Source of the DNA: Chrysemys picta bellii
Lineage: Eukaryota > Chordata > Testudines > Emydidae
Assembly (NCBI RefSeq): GCF_011386835.1
Contig: NC_088796.1
Span: forward strand, 26,987,011 to 27,051,010
Direction: 5' to 3'
Length of the DNA: 64,000 nucleotides
The position numbers and the translations under genes were made by a program. Within the stretch, counting starts at the first letter, position 1, and every line of letters begins with the position of its first letter. Below the pieces are notes generated by a model. That model searched no databases and was not told the origin of the DNA. It saw only the letters and a list, made by a program, of their open reading frames with translations. This document shows positions 42,826 through 53,624 of the stretch, one piece after another.

Positions 42826-43702
42826 TGGGAATTTCTGAAGCGAGTTGTTGGGGGCAGAGGGTTGCAGAAAGCAGGCTTGTCTCTCACTGCATGCCTAGTC
42901 TGAGGGGCGGAACAGGCTGCTGATTGACTCCCTCGCTTCACGGGAATCTCCCTCAGAGATCTCCAGGAAACTCTCATGGAGATACTGGGCAATCTGCTGC
43001 TGCAGGTTCTTCGGCAGAGTGGCTTTGTTTCTTGTCCCATTAACGGTAACTTTCCCGCGCCACTCTGCCGTCACGGGAGGGGGCACTGCTCCACACAGGC
43101 GAGCCGCATAGGGGCCAGGGCAGAAGCTGCAGGCTTGGAGAAGACCCTCCATTGATTTCCTGCTCACCCTCAGCAGCGAGATATCTTTCATAATGATCAC
43201 ATCCTGTGGCAAGTGTGGGGACAGGAATGATTATCAGGCCCCCCCATACAGTGCTGGCTCGTCCCAAGAGCCACGTACCCAGTGTACAGCAGGGTCCAGG
43301 AAGAGTGACTTACCTGCCCCCGGTGGCTACTCACCATTTTGGGGGTCTTGCGGCTCATGTGTGCTTGCCTGGGGTCAGCCAGTTAGTGACAGGTGTGAGA
43401 GTACTGGCTGTGTTTTAAAGCACTGAATCAGTGTTCTCTGTGTTGCAAACAATACTGCTTCTGTAAAACATTGCATCGAAACTTCACAGAGATGACTGTG
43501 GGAGCCCAGCCTCCCTCTGTTATCGGTGGCTGAAGGGCTGCACCAAATTAGAAAGCGGCCAAGAAGAACTAAGGAGGATTTTCTGTGTGAAGTCATGATG
43601 CACTCCGCCACCGAGAAACAGGAATCGAAGTAGTGGTGGGACAGTGAGAAGAGGGACTGAAAGGAGAACGCAGCATGCCAGAATGAAGCCACGGAGCGTG
43701 GC

Positions 43703-44643
43703 TTAAAGATTATGGAGTGCCAAGTAGACACACTCTCCAGGCAATACTAGCTCTTCAAACCGACCAGCTCTGTGCCCGCCCTCCCCTGCAGACGGTGACA
43801 CAAAACTTCCCCTATTGTGATCTTCTGGGCTGGGAAGAAAGTCCAGGCTTGCAGCTTCCTGAACAGGCCAGTGTTCCGAAAGATGCATGCGTCATGCACC
43901 TTTCCGGACCAGCCTGCGTTAATGTCCGTGAAACACCCATGGTGATCCACAAGCACCTGGAGAACCATTGAGAAATACCCTTGTGATTACTGTACTCAGA
44001 GGCCAGGTGGGCTGGTGCCAGAATTGGAATATGCATGCCATCTATCACTCCTCCGCAGTTAGGAAAGCCTATTTGTGCAAAGCCATCCACAATGTCACGC
44101 ACGTTGTCCAGAGTCACGTCTTTCAGAGCAGGATGCAATTAATGGTCCTGCAGACTTCCATCAACACGAATCCAACTGTCGACTTTTCCACTGCGAACTG
44201 GTTAGCGACCAATTGGTAGCAGTCTGGAGTAGCCAGCTTCCACAGTGCAATCGCTACACGCTTCTCGAATAGCAGGGCAGCTTTCATTCTCGTGTCCTCA
44301 CGCTGCAGGGCTGGGACAAGCTCTCACACAGTCCCAAGAATATGGCTTTCCTCATCCGAAAGTTCTGCAGCCACTGATTGTCATCCCAGATGTGATCCTA
44401 CCACTCAGTGCTTGTTTCCCGAGCCCAAAAGCAGCATTCCACTGTTGTCAGCACCTCCATGAATGCCACAAGCAATCTTGTGTCATAGCTACTACGCGTG
44501 ACGAGATCAATGTCGCACTCCTCTTGCCTTTGTAGTTTAAGGAATAACTCCACTGCCACTCGTAATGTGTTGGTCAGAGCAAGCAGCATACTGGTCAACA
44601 GTGTGGGATCCATTCCTGCAGCCCGAAAAGGCAGGGTGCGCAA
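43703..44643 (-). pseudogene. PIF/Harbinger transposase (HARBI1-like), degraded and truncated
   Basis: Minus-strand pieces in several frames: an N-terminal part with LQRQEECDID and WLQNFRMRKAIFLGLCESLS, then PNCGGVIDGMHIPILAP with the first catalytic Asp, and DINAGWSGKVHDACIFRNTG with ITIGEV. In-frame stops near 44270 and 44385 and at least two frameshifts (near 44200 and 43960) break it. The GDPAYPL block and third acidic residue expected downstream were not found, so the catalytic triad is incomplete. Confidence 0.82.
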
Positions 44644-44980
44644 TACAGAAACTGTTGAAAGATGGCGCCAAATGAGGACGGAAGCACAGGAATTGCTGGG
44701 ATGAGAAGCAATGCATCACAAGGCACTGGCACAGGACCCAGGATGCCCCGCAACCCCCTCCGCCTTCCCACAACTCTTAGCAGCAGAAGAGAAAGAGGTG
44801 CTCGGTGGGATAGCTGCCCAGAGTGCACCACTCCGAATACCACTGCAAGTGCCGCAAGTGTGAACACGCTATTGCGCAAGCAGCTAACAGTGTGCACACA
44901 ACAACAGTTTCCCTTCAGCGCTCTCTGAGCAGCGCTGTAACTCCCAGCGCTGCAACTCTGCCAGTGTAGGCAGGCCCTTA

Positions 44981-46669
44981 GAAGAAATCTGAAAGGTACA
45001 ACAGTGCTGTAAGAGTCAGGCCCAGAGAAAAAAAGAGGACACAAGACAAGTGAAATGAAAAGCTGTACCTAGCAGGCCAGATGAAAGGGTAAGAAGAGAG
45101 AAAGAGGCACCCAAGAATTGAAAGATTTATTTTTATTCACTTTATCCACATCTAAGGTAAACCTACCTAGGAGCTTTTGCAGAATTTCAGGCCAGATACA
45201 TTTTGCATAATGTTTATGTTATTTTAACTGGATCACCACTCTATTCTTAATAAATCTCGTATTAAGTTAAAACAGACCCATGACTTGGGTGTTAATCTGA
45301 GACTCCTTTCTCATAACGTGTTCTAATGTTGCTATCTCCAGTGGGACCACTAGTGTAAACCAACTACTAGCATTTTAACCTCTGAGGGCAAGATTTTACA
45401 AAGCACGAAGAGGACTTTCAATGGGAGCTGAATCTTACTCTTGAATTGAAAATCTCAGCCTGTGCTGTCTAGACTTTTTCCATGCAAGTGGCTAAAATTC
45501 AAGCACACTCATCATTGCTACATTTGCAAGAGCTGCACTAAGAAAAAAAATCTAGTATAGACTGTTTGGGAATTTCATGCAGACTGTCCCAGAGAAGTGA
45601 ACCAGTGTTCACGCTATCACATGAGACCAGGATCCTCGGACAAAAGAGCACAGATTCTTCTCCCTATCATTTCCAGAACTGCAGATGGTCAACACCTACT
45701 CATCTAGATGAAAACTGAGTTTAAGGGCCTGAAGGTACTTTATCAATTAAATACGAAGTATTATTTTCATGCCTTACAGCTCAATATACCACATGATGGA
45801 AGCTACTATGATAGTTGAACAAGAAGTCACTAGCATTAGTTCATGAAATTTTAATCTGTTTGAGCAAAACATTTTGACACCTACTGTAAATGGCAAGTCA
45901 ACAATATCATCTTAAGGTGAAGGACTCTACTATTTTATCTTTGTGAATCTGAAAAAGTTATGCAAACTTCTTCCTGCCCTGGAATTCAGTGAGCTCATAT
46001 TCACACTTCCTGGAATTCTTGAACTGTGCAACTGTGCAGTGAACAAGTACACTGACCAAGGACACAAGTCCAGGATTACTTCAGGATATTTGAATACCCA
46101 CTCCCTATTTTCAGCACCTTGTTTCTAGGCTATAAAGAAGTATAACCCATGCACAGAACATTGCAAACCTTTTTAGTAGATTTGTTTGAAGATATAATGT
46201 AATTAAATTATACTAGACATAGGTTTTCCCACTGTCAATCTGCATTTATTAATATATGATAATAAATCATTACATATATCAAACACGAACAGACATGCCA
46301 ACATATGGTCTGAAATCTCAGAAATAAATTTCTGGTAATATAAGAACTCAATACAATGGTCATAAGAGTAAAGTTTTCAGAACAGAAAATTATTCACAGC
46401 AATATTGTCCACTATGCTTTACTAAATGTAGGCCTCAGAGTCCAATGCCAATGCACACACTCACTAGTGTGTGTACAGGGTCATAGGAGAGGGAAGAAAA
46501 ACAAATCTTGCATTTCTATTTTGGTAGGTTCTAACACAGCCCTTATCACCACAGTATCCAAGTGCCTAGTTTAGTAGATGCCATGTACAGCCTGCCACCG
46601 GATGATCAAGGTGTTAAAGGAGCACACAAGGAAGACAATGCTATTGCAGAGAAGCAAACAATTCTTGGC
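44981..46669. other. Upstream region, no gene recognised
   Basis: 1.7 kb, AT-rich. A probable palindromic MITE copy with TTTTCAATGGGAGCTGAATC lies at about 45385-45463. No other feature found. Confidence 0.5.
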
Positions 46670-46944
46670 ATCAGTCTTCGCTGCATAGGATATTCTGGTG
46701 TCCTTAAAAAGTTTCCACGCAGCTTGCAGAGATTTCACTTTTGGCAGTGTATCCTTTAATTTCTGTTTAACTAACCACCTCATTATTGTGTAGTTCCCCT
46801 TTCTGAAATTAAATTCTACAGTGTTGGGCCACTGTGGTGTTTTTACTGCCACATGGATATTGAATTTAATTATATTATGGTCACTATTACCAAGCAATCC
46901 AGCTATATTCACCTCTTGGACCAGATCCTGTGCTCCACTTAGGA
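46670..46944 (-). mobile_element. CR1 LINE ORF2 fragment, post-endonuclease part
   Basis: The minus strand encodes GLLGNSDHNIIKFNIHV, NFRKGNYTIMRWLVKQKL and LQAAWKLFKD, the CR1 region just after the endonuclease. The left edge is approximate. It continues on the other side of the hAT insertion at 48167; the two were one element before the insertion. Confidence 0.8.
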
Positions 46945-48166
46945 CGGGGCAGGCAAACTTTTTGGCCTGAGAGCCACAGCGGGTTTCCAAATTGTATGGA
47001 GAGCTGGTTAGGGGAGACTGTGCCTCCCCAAACACCCAGGTGTGGCCCGGCCCCCGACGCCATCCGACCCCCGCCCCGCTTCTCACCCCCTGACGGCAGT
47101 GGCATAGCCAGGTGGAGGGAAGAGGGGGAGCGGGAAAAAAAAGGTGCCACCCACTGCAGCGCTTTTACTGATGGGGCAGCGCTCCGGGTCTTCAGCAGCA
47201 CCTCAGCGGCGGGACCTTCACTCACTCCGCAGGTCTTCGGCGGCATTTCGGCGATGAAGCTTGTGCCGCTGAAGACACCCGGAGCGAGTGAAGGTCGCTG
47301 CCCCATCAGTAAAAGCGCCGCAGCGGGTGGCGCCTTTTTTCCCCCGCTCCCGGGTGAGTAAAATTAAAAAGGCGCCACTTGTGCTCGATGGGAGAGCAGC
47401 CGCTGCCCGCTCCCCCCCCCAGCTACGCTACTGCCTGACGGCCCCACCCGGGACCCATGCCCCATCCAATCCCCCCGTTCCCTTTCCCCTGACGGCCCCC
47501 CTGGGACGCCTGCCCCATCCACCCCTCTCTGTCCCCTGACGACCACCCCCAGACCCTCCGCTCCTGACTGCCCCCCGCAGCCCCCTCCAACCCCTCCTCT
47601 CATTCCTGATTGCCTCCCCTCCGGGACCCCTGCCACATCCAACCATCCCTTCTCCCTGACCGCCCCCAGAACCCCTGATCCTGACTGCCCCCACCACCCC
47701 ATCCAACCCCCCCCCTTCCTGACTGCCCCCCTGGGACTCTACACCCATTCAACCCCCCTATTCCTCGCCCTCTGACCATCCTGATCCCTATCCACACCCC
47801 CGCCCCCTGACCACCACCCCCAACTCCCCAGTTCTCTATCCAACCCCCCCTGCTCCCTGTCCCCTTACCGCGCTGCCTGGAGCGCCGATGGCTGGCGGCA
47901 CTACAGCCGCGCCGCCCAGAGCACCAGGATAGGCAGCCGTGCCACCCAGCTGGAGCCAGCCATGCCACCGCAGTGCACAAAGCACTGGGTCAGGCTGCGG
48001 TTCTGCAGCTGCACTGTCCAGCAGGAGCTCGCAGCCCCACCGCCTGGAGCATTACGCCGGCGGCGCAGTGAGCTGAGGCTGCAGAGGAGGGGGAACAGCT
48101 AAGGGGCCAGGCAGGAGGGTCCCGCAGGCGGGATGTGGCCCCCGGGCTGTAGTTTGCCCACCTCTG
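46945..48166. mobile_element. hAT-type element, 1.2 kb, GC-rich, nested in CR1
   Basis: The left end CGGGGCAGGCAAACTTTTTG and right end TAGTTTGCCCACCTCTG are inverted repeats, continued by GGCCTGAGAGCCACA against TGTGGCCCCCGGGC. The 8 bp duplication ACTTAGGA (46937-46944) and ACTTAAGA (48167-48174) has one mismatch. The core is C-rich with degenerate CCCCTGACGGCCCC units and produces several long chance frames. No transposase seen. Confidence 0.88.
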
Positions 48167-48605
48167 ACTTAAGACTAAATCAAGAATTGCCTCTCCTCTG
48201 GTGGGTTCTAGGACCAGATGCTCCAAGAAGCAGTCATTTAAGGTGTCAAGAAACTTTCTCTCTGCATCCTGTCCTGAGGTGACATGTACCAGTCAATATG
48301 GGGATAATTGAAATCCCCCCATTACTATTGAGTTTTTATTTGAATAGCCTCTCTAATCTCCCTGAGCATTTCATAGTCACTATCACCATCCTAGTCAGGT
48401 GGTCGGTAATATATCCCTACCGCTATATTCTTATTCTTAGAGCATGGAATTTCTATCCATAGAGATTCTATGGTACAGTTTGATTCATTTATGATTTTTA
48501 CTTCATTTGATTCTACGCTTTCTTTCACATATAATGTCACTCCCCCACCACCACAACCTGTTCTGACCTTCCGATATATTTTGTACCCTTTTATATTTTG
48601 TATAT
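48167..48605 (-). mobile_element. CR1 LINE ORF2 fragment, endonuclease part
   Basis: The minus strand encodes YRKVRTGCGGGGVTLYVKES, SLWIEIPC, VGIYYRPPD and, nearer 48180-48230, EPTRGEAILDLVLS. These are apurinic-endonuclease domain segments of CR1 ORF2. Frameshifts and stops make it non-functional. It meets a plus-strand CR1 3' end head-on at about 48605. Confidence 0.82.
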
Positions 48606-49275
48606 TTTGAAAGGGAAAGACAATAAAGATAGAACATATAATAATTCCTCTATATAAATCAACAGCATGCCCACACCCTGAATAATGTGTAGTTTTGGTC
48701 GCCTCATCCCACAAACAATACATTAGAATTGGAAAAGATACAGAGAAGGGCAACAAAGTGATTAGGGGTATGGAACAGTTTCCATATGAGGAGAGAATAA
48801 AAACTGGGGATGTTAATCTCAGAAAAGAGACGACTAATGGGGGATATGATCAAAGTCTATAAAATCATGTGGAGAAAGTAAATAGGGAATTTACCCCTTC
48901 ATATAACATAAGAATCAGGGTCACCCAATGAAATTAATAAACAGCAGGTCTAAAAACAAACATAAGGAAATATTTTATCAAAGAACTCTGAGTCAATCTG
49001 TGGAACTCATTGCCAGGGGATATTGGGAAGGCAAAAAGTATAAGTGGGTTAAAAAAAATATATATATATATAAGTTATATTATATAAGTTCATAGAGAAT
49101 AGGTCCATCAATGGCTATTAGCCAAGATGGTCAGGGAAGTAACCCCATGCTCTGAGTGTGCCTAAACCTTTAACTGCCAGGATCTGGGAGTGGATGACAG
49201 TGGATAGATCACTCAATAATTGCTCTGTTCTGTTCATTCCCTCTGAAGCATGTGGCACTGGCCACTGTCAGAATA

Positions 49276-49489
49276 TAGTATCAGAGGGGTAGCCGTGTTT
49301 GTCGCTTTTTACAGATCCAGACTAAGAGTCCTGTGGCACCTTATAGACTAACAGACGTATTGGAGCATAAGCTTTCGTGAGTGAATACCCACTTCGTCAG
49401 ATACATGCATGGGTATTCACCCACGAAAGCTTATGCTCCAATACGTCTGTTTAGTCTATAAGGTGCCACAGTACTCTTTGTCGCTTTTA
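49276..49489. mobile_element. Penelope-like palindromic fragment inserted in CR1
   Basis: Flanked by TCAGAATA at 49268-49275 and 49490-49497. The two arms, about 49328-49391 and 49411-49474, are inverted copies of one Penelope terminal region: CCTGTGGCACCTTATAGACT against AGTCTATAAGGTGCCACAGT. Opposed terminal repeats are a known Penelope arrangement. No protein-coding sequence remains between the arms. Confidence 0.8.
49361..49404 (-). ncRNA. Hammerhead-ribozyme-like motif, intact core
   Basis: On the minus strand: CTGACGA (fits CUGANGA), stem II GTGGGT-ATTC-ACTCAC with one G-U pair, GAAA, stem III GC-TTAT-GC, then TC. All conserved catalytic positions I can check are kept. GTAT before the core can pair with ATAC after it as a short stem I. 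The mirrored arm lacks CUGANGA. Confidence 0.6.
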
Positions 49490-49560
49490 TCAGAATACAG
49501 GATACTAAAGTAGAGGGACCATTGGTCTGACCCAGTATGGCCACTTAAATTAGCCTAGAT

Positions 49561-52500
49561 GAAAAAAGGCTTGTTGAATATAAAAACCTTATTTAATGAA
49601 ATACTCTCAATTTTTTTACAGTGTTTATAAGCAATAATATCAAACTATTTTGTACTTCATGGCCTTTGCTCTTCTTGCCAAAACAGAACAGCCTATTTAG
49701 TTTTATGATGGGATAACAGCTGCATGTTGCAAGTCCACTGACAGTTATTGTTGCAATTCCAGCTACTTATTTAATACAAAGGACAATGATCTGAAGTTGG
49801 AATCAGACACTAAAGAACCTACAACTTTTAATACTGTGAAGTTTTTCCAATAAAGCATGTAACTTAACTGCTAAAAAGGAGACCACTTGAATATCAAAAG
49901 CACGTTTGTTAAAATAAGCCTTCTGAAATGCAAAGTGAAAAACTGATCAGTGATGCTTCCATAATTAAACATAAGATTATTGGAGAACTTGATTGTCTAT
50001 TGTGACATAGACAGTAGCGTCTCACATGGAGATGCACAATCTTTATATTCTAGTAATAAAATAATAAATTATCAATAAATTTTTTTTCTATACATATTTT
50101 CCTTCATTAACTCATCTTTCAATCTGGAGCTTGAATCTCCCGCAGTGTCCCCAATTACCAACTACCAGCAGTCATCTGGAATCGTCACACTTCACTGGTT
50201 CCCACAGAATAACTATTTCCAAATCTCTGAACAAGACTAAAATTGGCTACTGAGTAATGAAGCAGTAAACAAAGAAGTTAAGCATATCAACTATATCTGA
50301 TGACTCCCAAACTAATCTCCAATGGAAAAAGGTGCATCTATGATGATAATTTTACAGATCAGTCCAGACTGGGGAAGGAGTTATCAGAGAACAGAAACTA
50401 GCAGGTAAGAAGTCTTTCTCCCTCATAAATCATCTGCTAGCCCAGTACTGAGGTAGTAGTGTATTAAGTTATGAGAGCTACTAATAATGACAGGAAGGAA
50501 GCCCCAAGCTAAATAGAGATCGCAAACTTGGAATTACTCCTTTAGAAAACAAAAAACAAACCTGCAACTTTGGATTTCACACGAAGTCCTCCACTTAAGA
50601 AAATCCTCCTCCTAAAGGAAGCAGTAGAAGAGAAAAGCAAATTCAATTTGCAACTTGTTGTGGACATGTGAAATGAAGTCCACCTTGTGCCTCTGCAGAC
50701 TGCTTCTTCTTCAATAATACTGAGTGGGCCAGGAGAAGGCTGCTGTACTTGCAGTGACCCAGGTCTAGAGCAAATCACCTTTTCCGGTGTAAGGCTCTGA
50801 GATTAAATGCCACATAGCGACACTAGTCTTATGAGCGCTCCCATCTCAAACTTCTGGGGTGAGCTGAGGGCCTATGAATACCCCCTTGTTTTTCTAAGTT
50901 TTTTCTTTTGGCAATTCAAAAAAAATTAATTTTAGAACAATAAAGACACCCATACATAGATTTCAAAAACCCCCATCAAGTATTAAAAATTACCAAATCA
51001 AATACAAAACTCAACATGCTCTTCCGAGGACCAGCTTTATGACATAACCATGGCCTGCAATATGGTTTGTTTCGCTTTCCTTTCTCCTTCTCCTGCCGGC
51101 AATAAAAAATTTTCATATTAGAAATTCAGGTGTTGCTCACCTATGAAGACCCTATGGCCAACTGGAGAACTGGCAGGTTTATGACAGACTCCAAAAATTA
51201 AACCCTGATAACAGAGGGGATGTGATTATTATTCACGGTGTTTTAAGCAATGGTGTTTGTTTAACTCAAATGAGGACTCAGGAAGTTTCCAGTCCACATC
51301 TGTGAAGTGACCCCACAAAACAGAAGACAAGATCTGACATTCTGAATATTTAAATTTAAAGAACAAAACAGAATCTAATTTAAACTTTTCTGCACTTCTT
51401 TATTCATTGTATGGCAGCCAAAATAACCCATCAATAAAATACCTGAAATGAAAAAATGTGCTTGACAATTATAAAACAAAACCTGCTTTTTTTGCCTCTC
51501 ATATTGTAATCAATGGGGCTACTCATAATAGTAAAGTTAAGCAATTGCCTAGTATTTGCAATACTGGAGTCTTAGTTCTGATGAAGGCTAAGCTCACATT
51601 TCTGGAATCATGGTATGTATTTCTATATTTAACTTGCTCACAGGCAAAACTAGCAGAATTAATATTTATTCTTTGTATTGCAGTGGGGGCCTCATTGTGC
51701 AGGGTGCTGTACAAAGGGATAGTAAGAAAGAACATGCTCCAAATCATTGAAAACATTCTATTTTTAAATTATACATGATAAATTCCTGTTTTTTTCTTTA
51801 ACTCTGTCTATTCTTTTAAATTAACAGCAAAGTGGAAAAAAATATTTTTTTAAAATAAATCTATTTTTGTATTTAATTTAAATACATTTTTCTTTTAAAA
51901 ATAAACTATTTGAAATTAAATTTGAAATTAGGACAACCTTTAAAGCCTAAATTTAGTATAATCTATTAAAATAATCTGAATTAAAAAGTACTATTCAAGC
52001 AGTACATGTTTTCTACTGACCACTAACCTGGTGGAAGTCACTGGCTGTGCATCTGGAATCAGAATTTGCTGAAGTGCAAGAACAGTTTTTGACCACAGAA
52101 GCCTCCTATGCATATGCAGAGAGAATATATTCTTCATTTCCATTTAGTCAACTATTTCAGTTCAGTGATTAGTTCATTCAAAGTTGAGAAACTGATTAGC
52201 AGTTGAAAAAGAAGCGAGACGTACCATGGATTTATATAGAGGCAACATGATATTTTCTGTCTCATTATCTATCCCCTTTCTTAATGATTTCCACATTATG
52301 TTTGCTTTTTTGACTATCCACTTCCCATCTACAGATGAGAACTAGTTCAGAGAGGATGAGAGCTACTAGTTCTAAAATCGTCAAGGACACGGTGATTATA
52401 AATAATACTTCCTTTATTTAATAAACCAGTTTTAAATGAAAAACATGTGTTGATAAACTTGAGAAAAAAATACATATCTAACACATCAGGCAGTGTTATT

Positions 52501-53228
52501 TAACTAAATTTTAAAATGCTGGTTTTGCACATTTTTAACTGAATTCCAATTTTCATTAAATAATCATTTATACCAAGGTTTCCTGCTTGCCAATTTAAAT
52601 CATGATTAAGAATAGTGATTTAAGTTAGTCCACCCAGAATAGTAAATCTCATTCCTTGGCCAGCTCCCTCTTCCTCCCTCCCTCACACACACCCAGAGTG
52701 AGTGTCAGTCACTTTGCAATGTTGTGGGAGAAAAAAAGTCCACAGTGGTTGATGACAATAGTGTACTGTCAGTTATCCATGCCTAGTTACATCGTCCATA
52801 AGCACCTGAACAGAATGGTTGTCTAGTTAGATTAATTTACTGAAGTTAAAGAAACTGACACACTGTAGGCAAGTGTCAAGAGCTGAAATACTACATGGTA
52901 TGTAATGTTTTAAGACACAGGAAATACTAACACAACAGTAATTCATCAGAAAGTATGGATCTGTAGTTTCAGGAATATCTTGTTCCTCTGATTACTAAGA
53001 AATCAATTTAATTCTTGTAAACTACTGTCATATGTTAAAAATGTCTTAGACATTCACAGCTAAATGGATATTGCATAACCACTCCCCACTATTCTGTGTA
53101 TTATTTATTTAATATAAAACCCCTAGGTAGGTGTTTAGTCTATTTATACAATATTCATACACAATTATTTGATTCTTTTAAGGTACACTGAACTCAATCC
53201 AGACATCAGACATTTATTTTAATCAAAG
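49561..53228. other. Upstream region, no gene recognised
   Basis: 3.7 kb, AT-rich, with an ancient LINE-type 3' repeat in reverse at about 51670-51730. No conserved frame, CpG-rich promoter or other transposon found. Confidence 0.5.
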
Positions 53229-53230
53229 TA

Positions 53231-53622
53231 AGGCTATGATTTAGTCATGGTATTTTTAGTAAAAGTCATGGACAGGTCACAGACAATAAACAAAAAGTCA
53301 CAGCCCATGACCTGTCCATGACTTGTACTATATAAATACCCCTAACTAAAACTTAGGTACTCTGAGGCGGGAGACAACCTGCGGACACTGCTGCAGCTCA
53401 GGGAGGGAGGGAGCAGGGGCATTCCGGCGCGCCACCGCTGCTGCTTTGTCCAGGGGGGAGGGGCCACCTGGGGCCCCGCCGCTGCTCCCGGACAATTGCT
53501 CTGGGGCAGCGTCTGGCACCAGCTGCCTGGGGCCAGCCAGTCAGTCGCACCGGCCACTGCAGAAGTCACGGAGGTCCCGGAAAGTCATGGAATCCGTGAC
53601 TTCCGTGAAAGACTCACAGCCT
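53231..53622. mobile_element. Mariner-like MITE, copy 2 (392 bp, TA duplication)
   Basis: Ends AGGCTATGATTTAGTCATGG and GAAAGACTCACAGCCT, between TA at 53229-53230 and 53623-53624. Shares the GTAAAAGTCATGGACAGGTC arm with the copy at 25827, in opposite orientation. The core is GC-rich and unrelated in length. Confidence 0.8.
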
Positions 53623-53624
53623 TA

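Larger units (their letters stand above)
41860..44977. mobile_element. PIF/Harbinger DNA transposon, 3.1 kb, both genes broken
   Basis: Terminal inverted repeats GGTCCTGTCTACACTGGCA and TGCCAGTGTAGGCAGGCCC, flanked by TTA at 41857-41859 and 44978-44980, the target duplication of this superfamily. Subterminal CAGCGC/GCGCTG words occur at both ends. It carries a Myb/SANT-like gene on the plus strand and a transposase gene on the minus strand in convergent orientation, the classic two-gene layout. Confidence 0.92.
48607..49560 (+). mobile_element. CR1 LINE 3' end
   Basis: Non-coding and terminal-coding CR1 sequence on the plus strand: TTTTGGTCGCCTCATCCCAC, AGGGCAACAAAGTGATTAGG, GGAACTCATTGCCAGGGGAT, ending ACCATTGGTCTGACCCAGTA then TGGCC. 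A TA-rich microsatellite (49059-49072) and a Penelope fragment (49276-49489) interrupt it. Confidence 0.85.

Noticed and set aside
42895..43731. Several 75-118 codon frames between the two Harbinger genes
   Set aside because: They overlap on both strands and lack the Myb or transposase motifs; treated as decayed inter-genic or 3' sequence of the transposon.
46887..48226. Several overlapping 80-140 codon frames and an apparent CpG-rich promoter
   Set aside because: The whole stretch is a GC-rich hAT element with defined ends and an 8 bp duplication; frames overlap on both strands.
48391..48756. Single 121-codon frame read as one protein
   Set aside because: It crosses the junction of two CR1 fragments in opposite orientation; only the part below 48605 is CR1 endonuclease sequence.
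49059..49072. TA microsatellite as a regulatory site
   Set aside because: A short simple repeat inside CR1 sequence with no other support.
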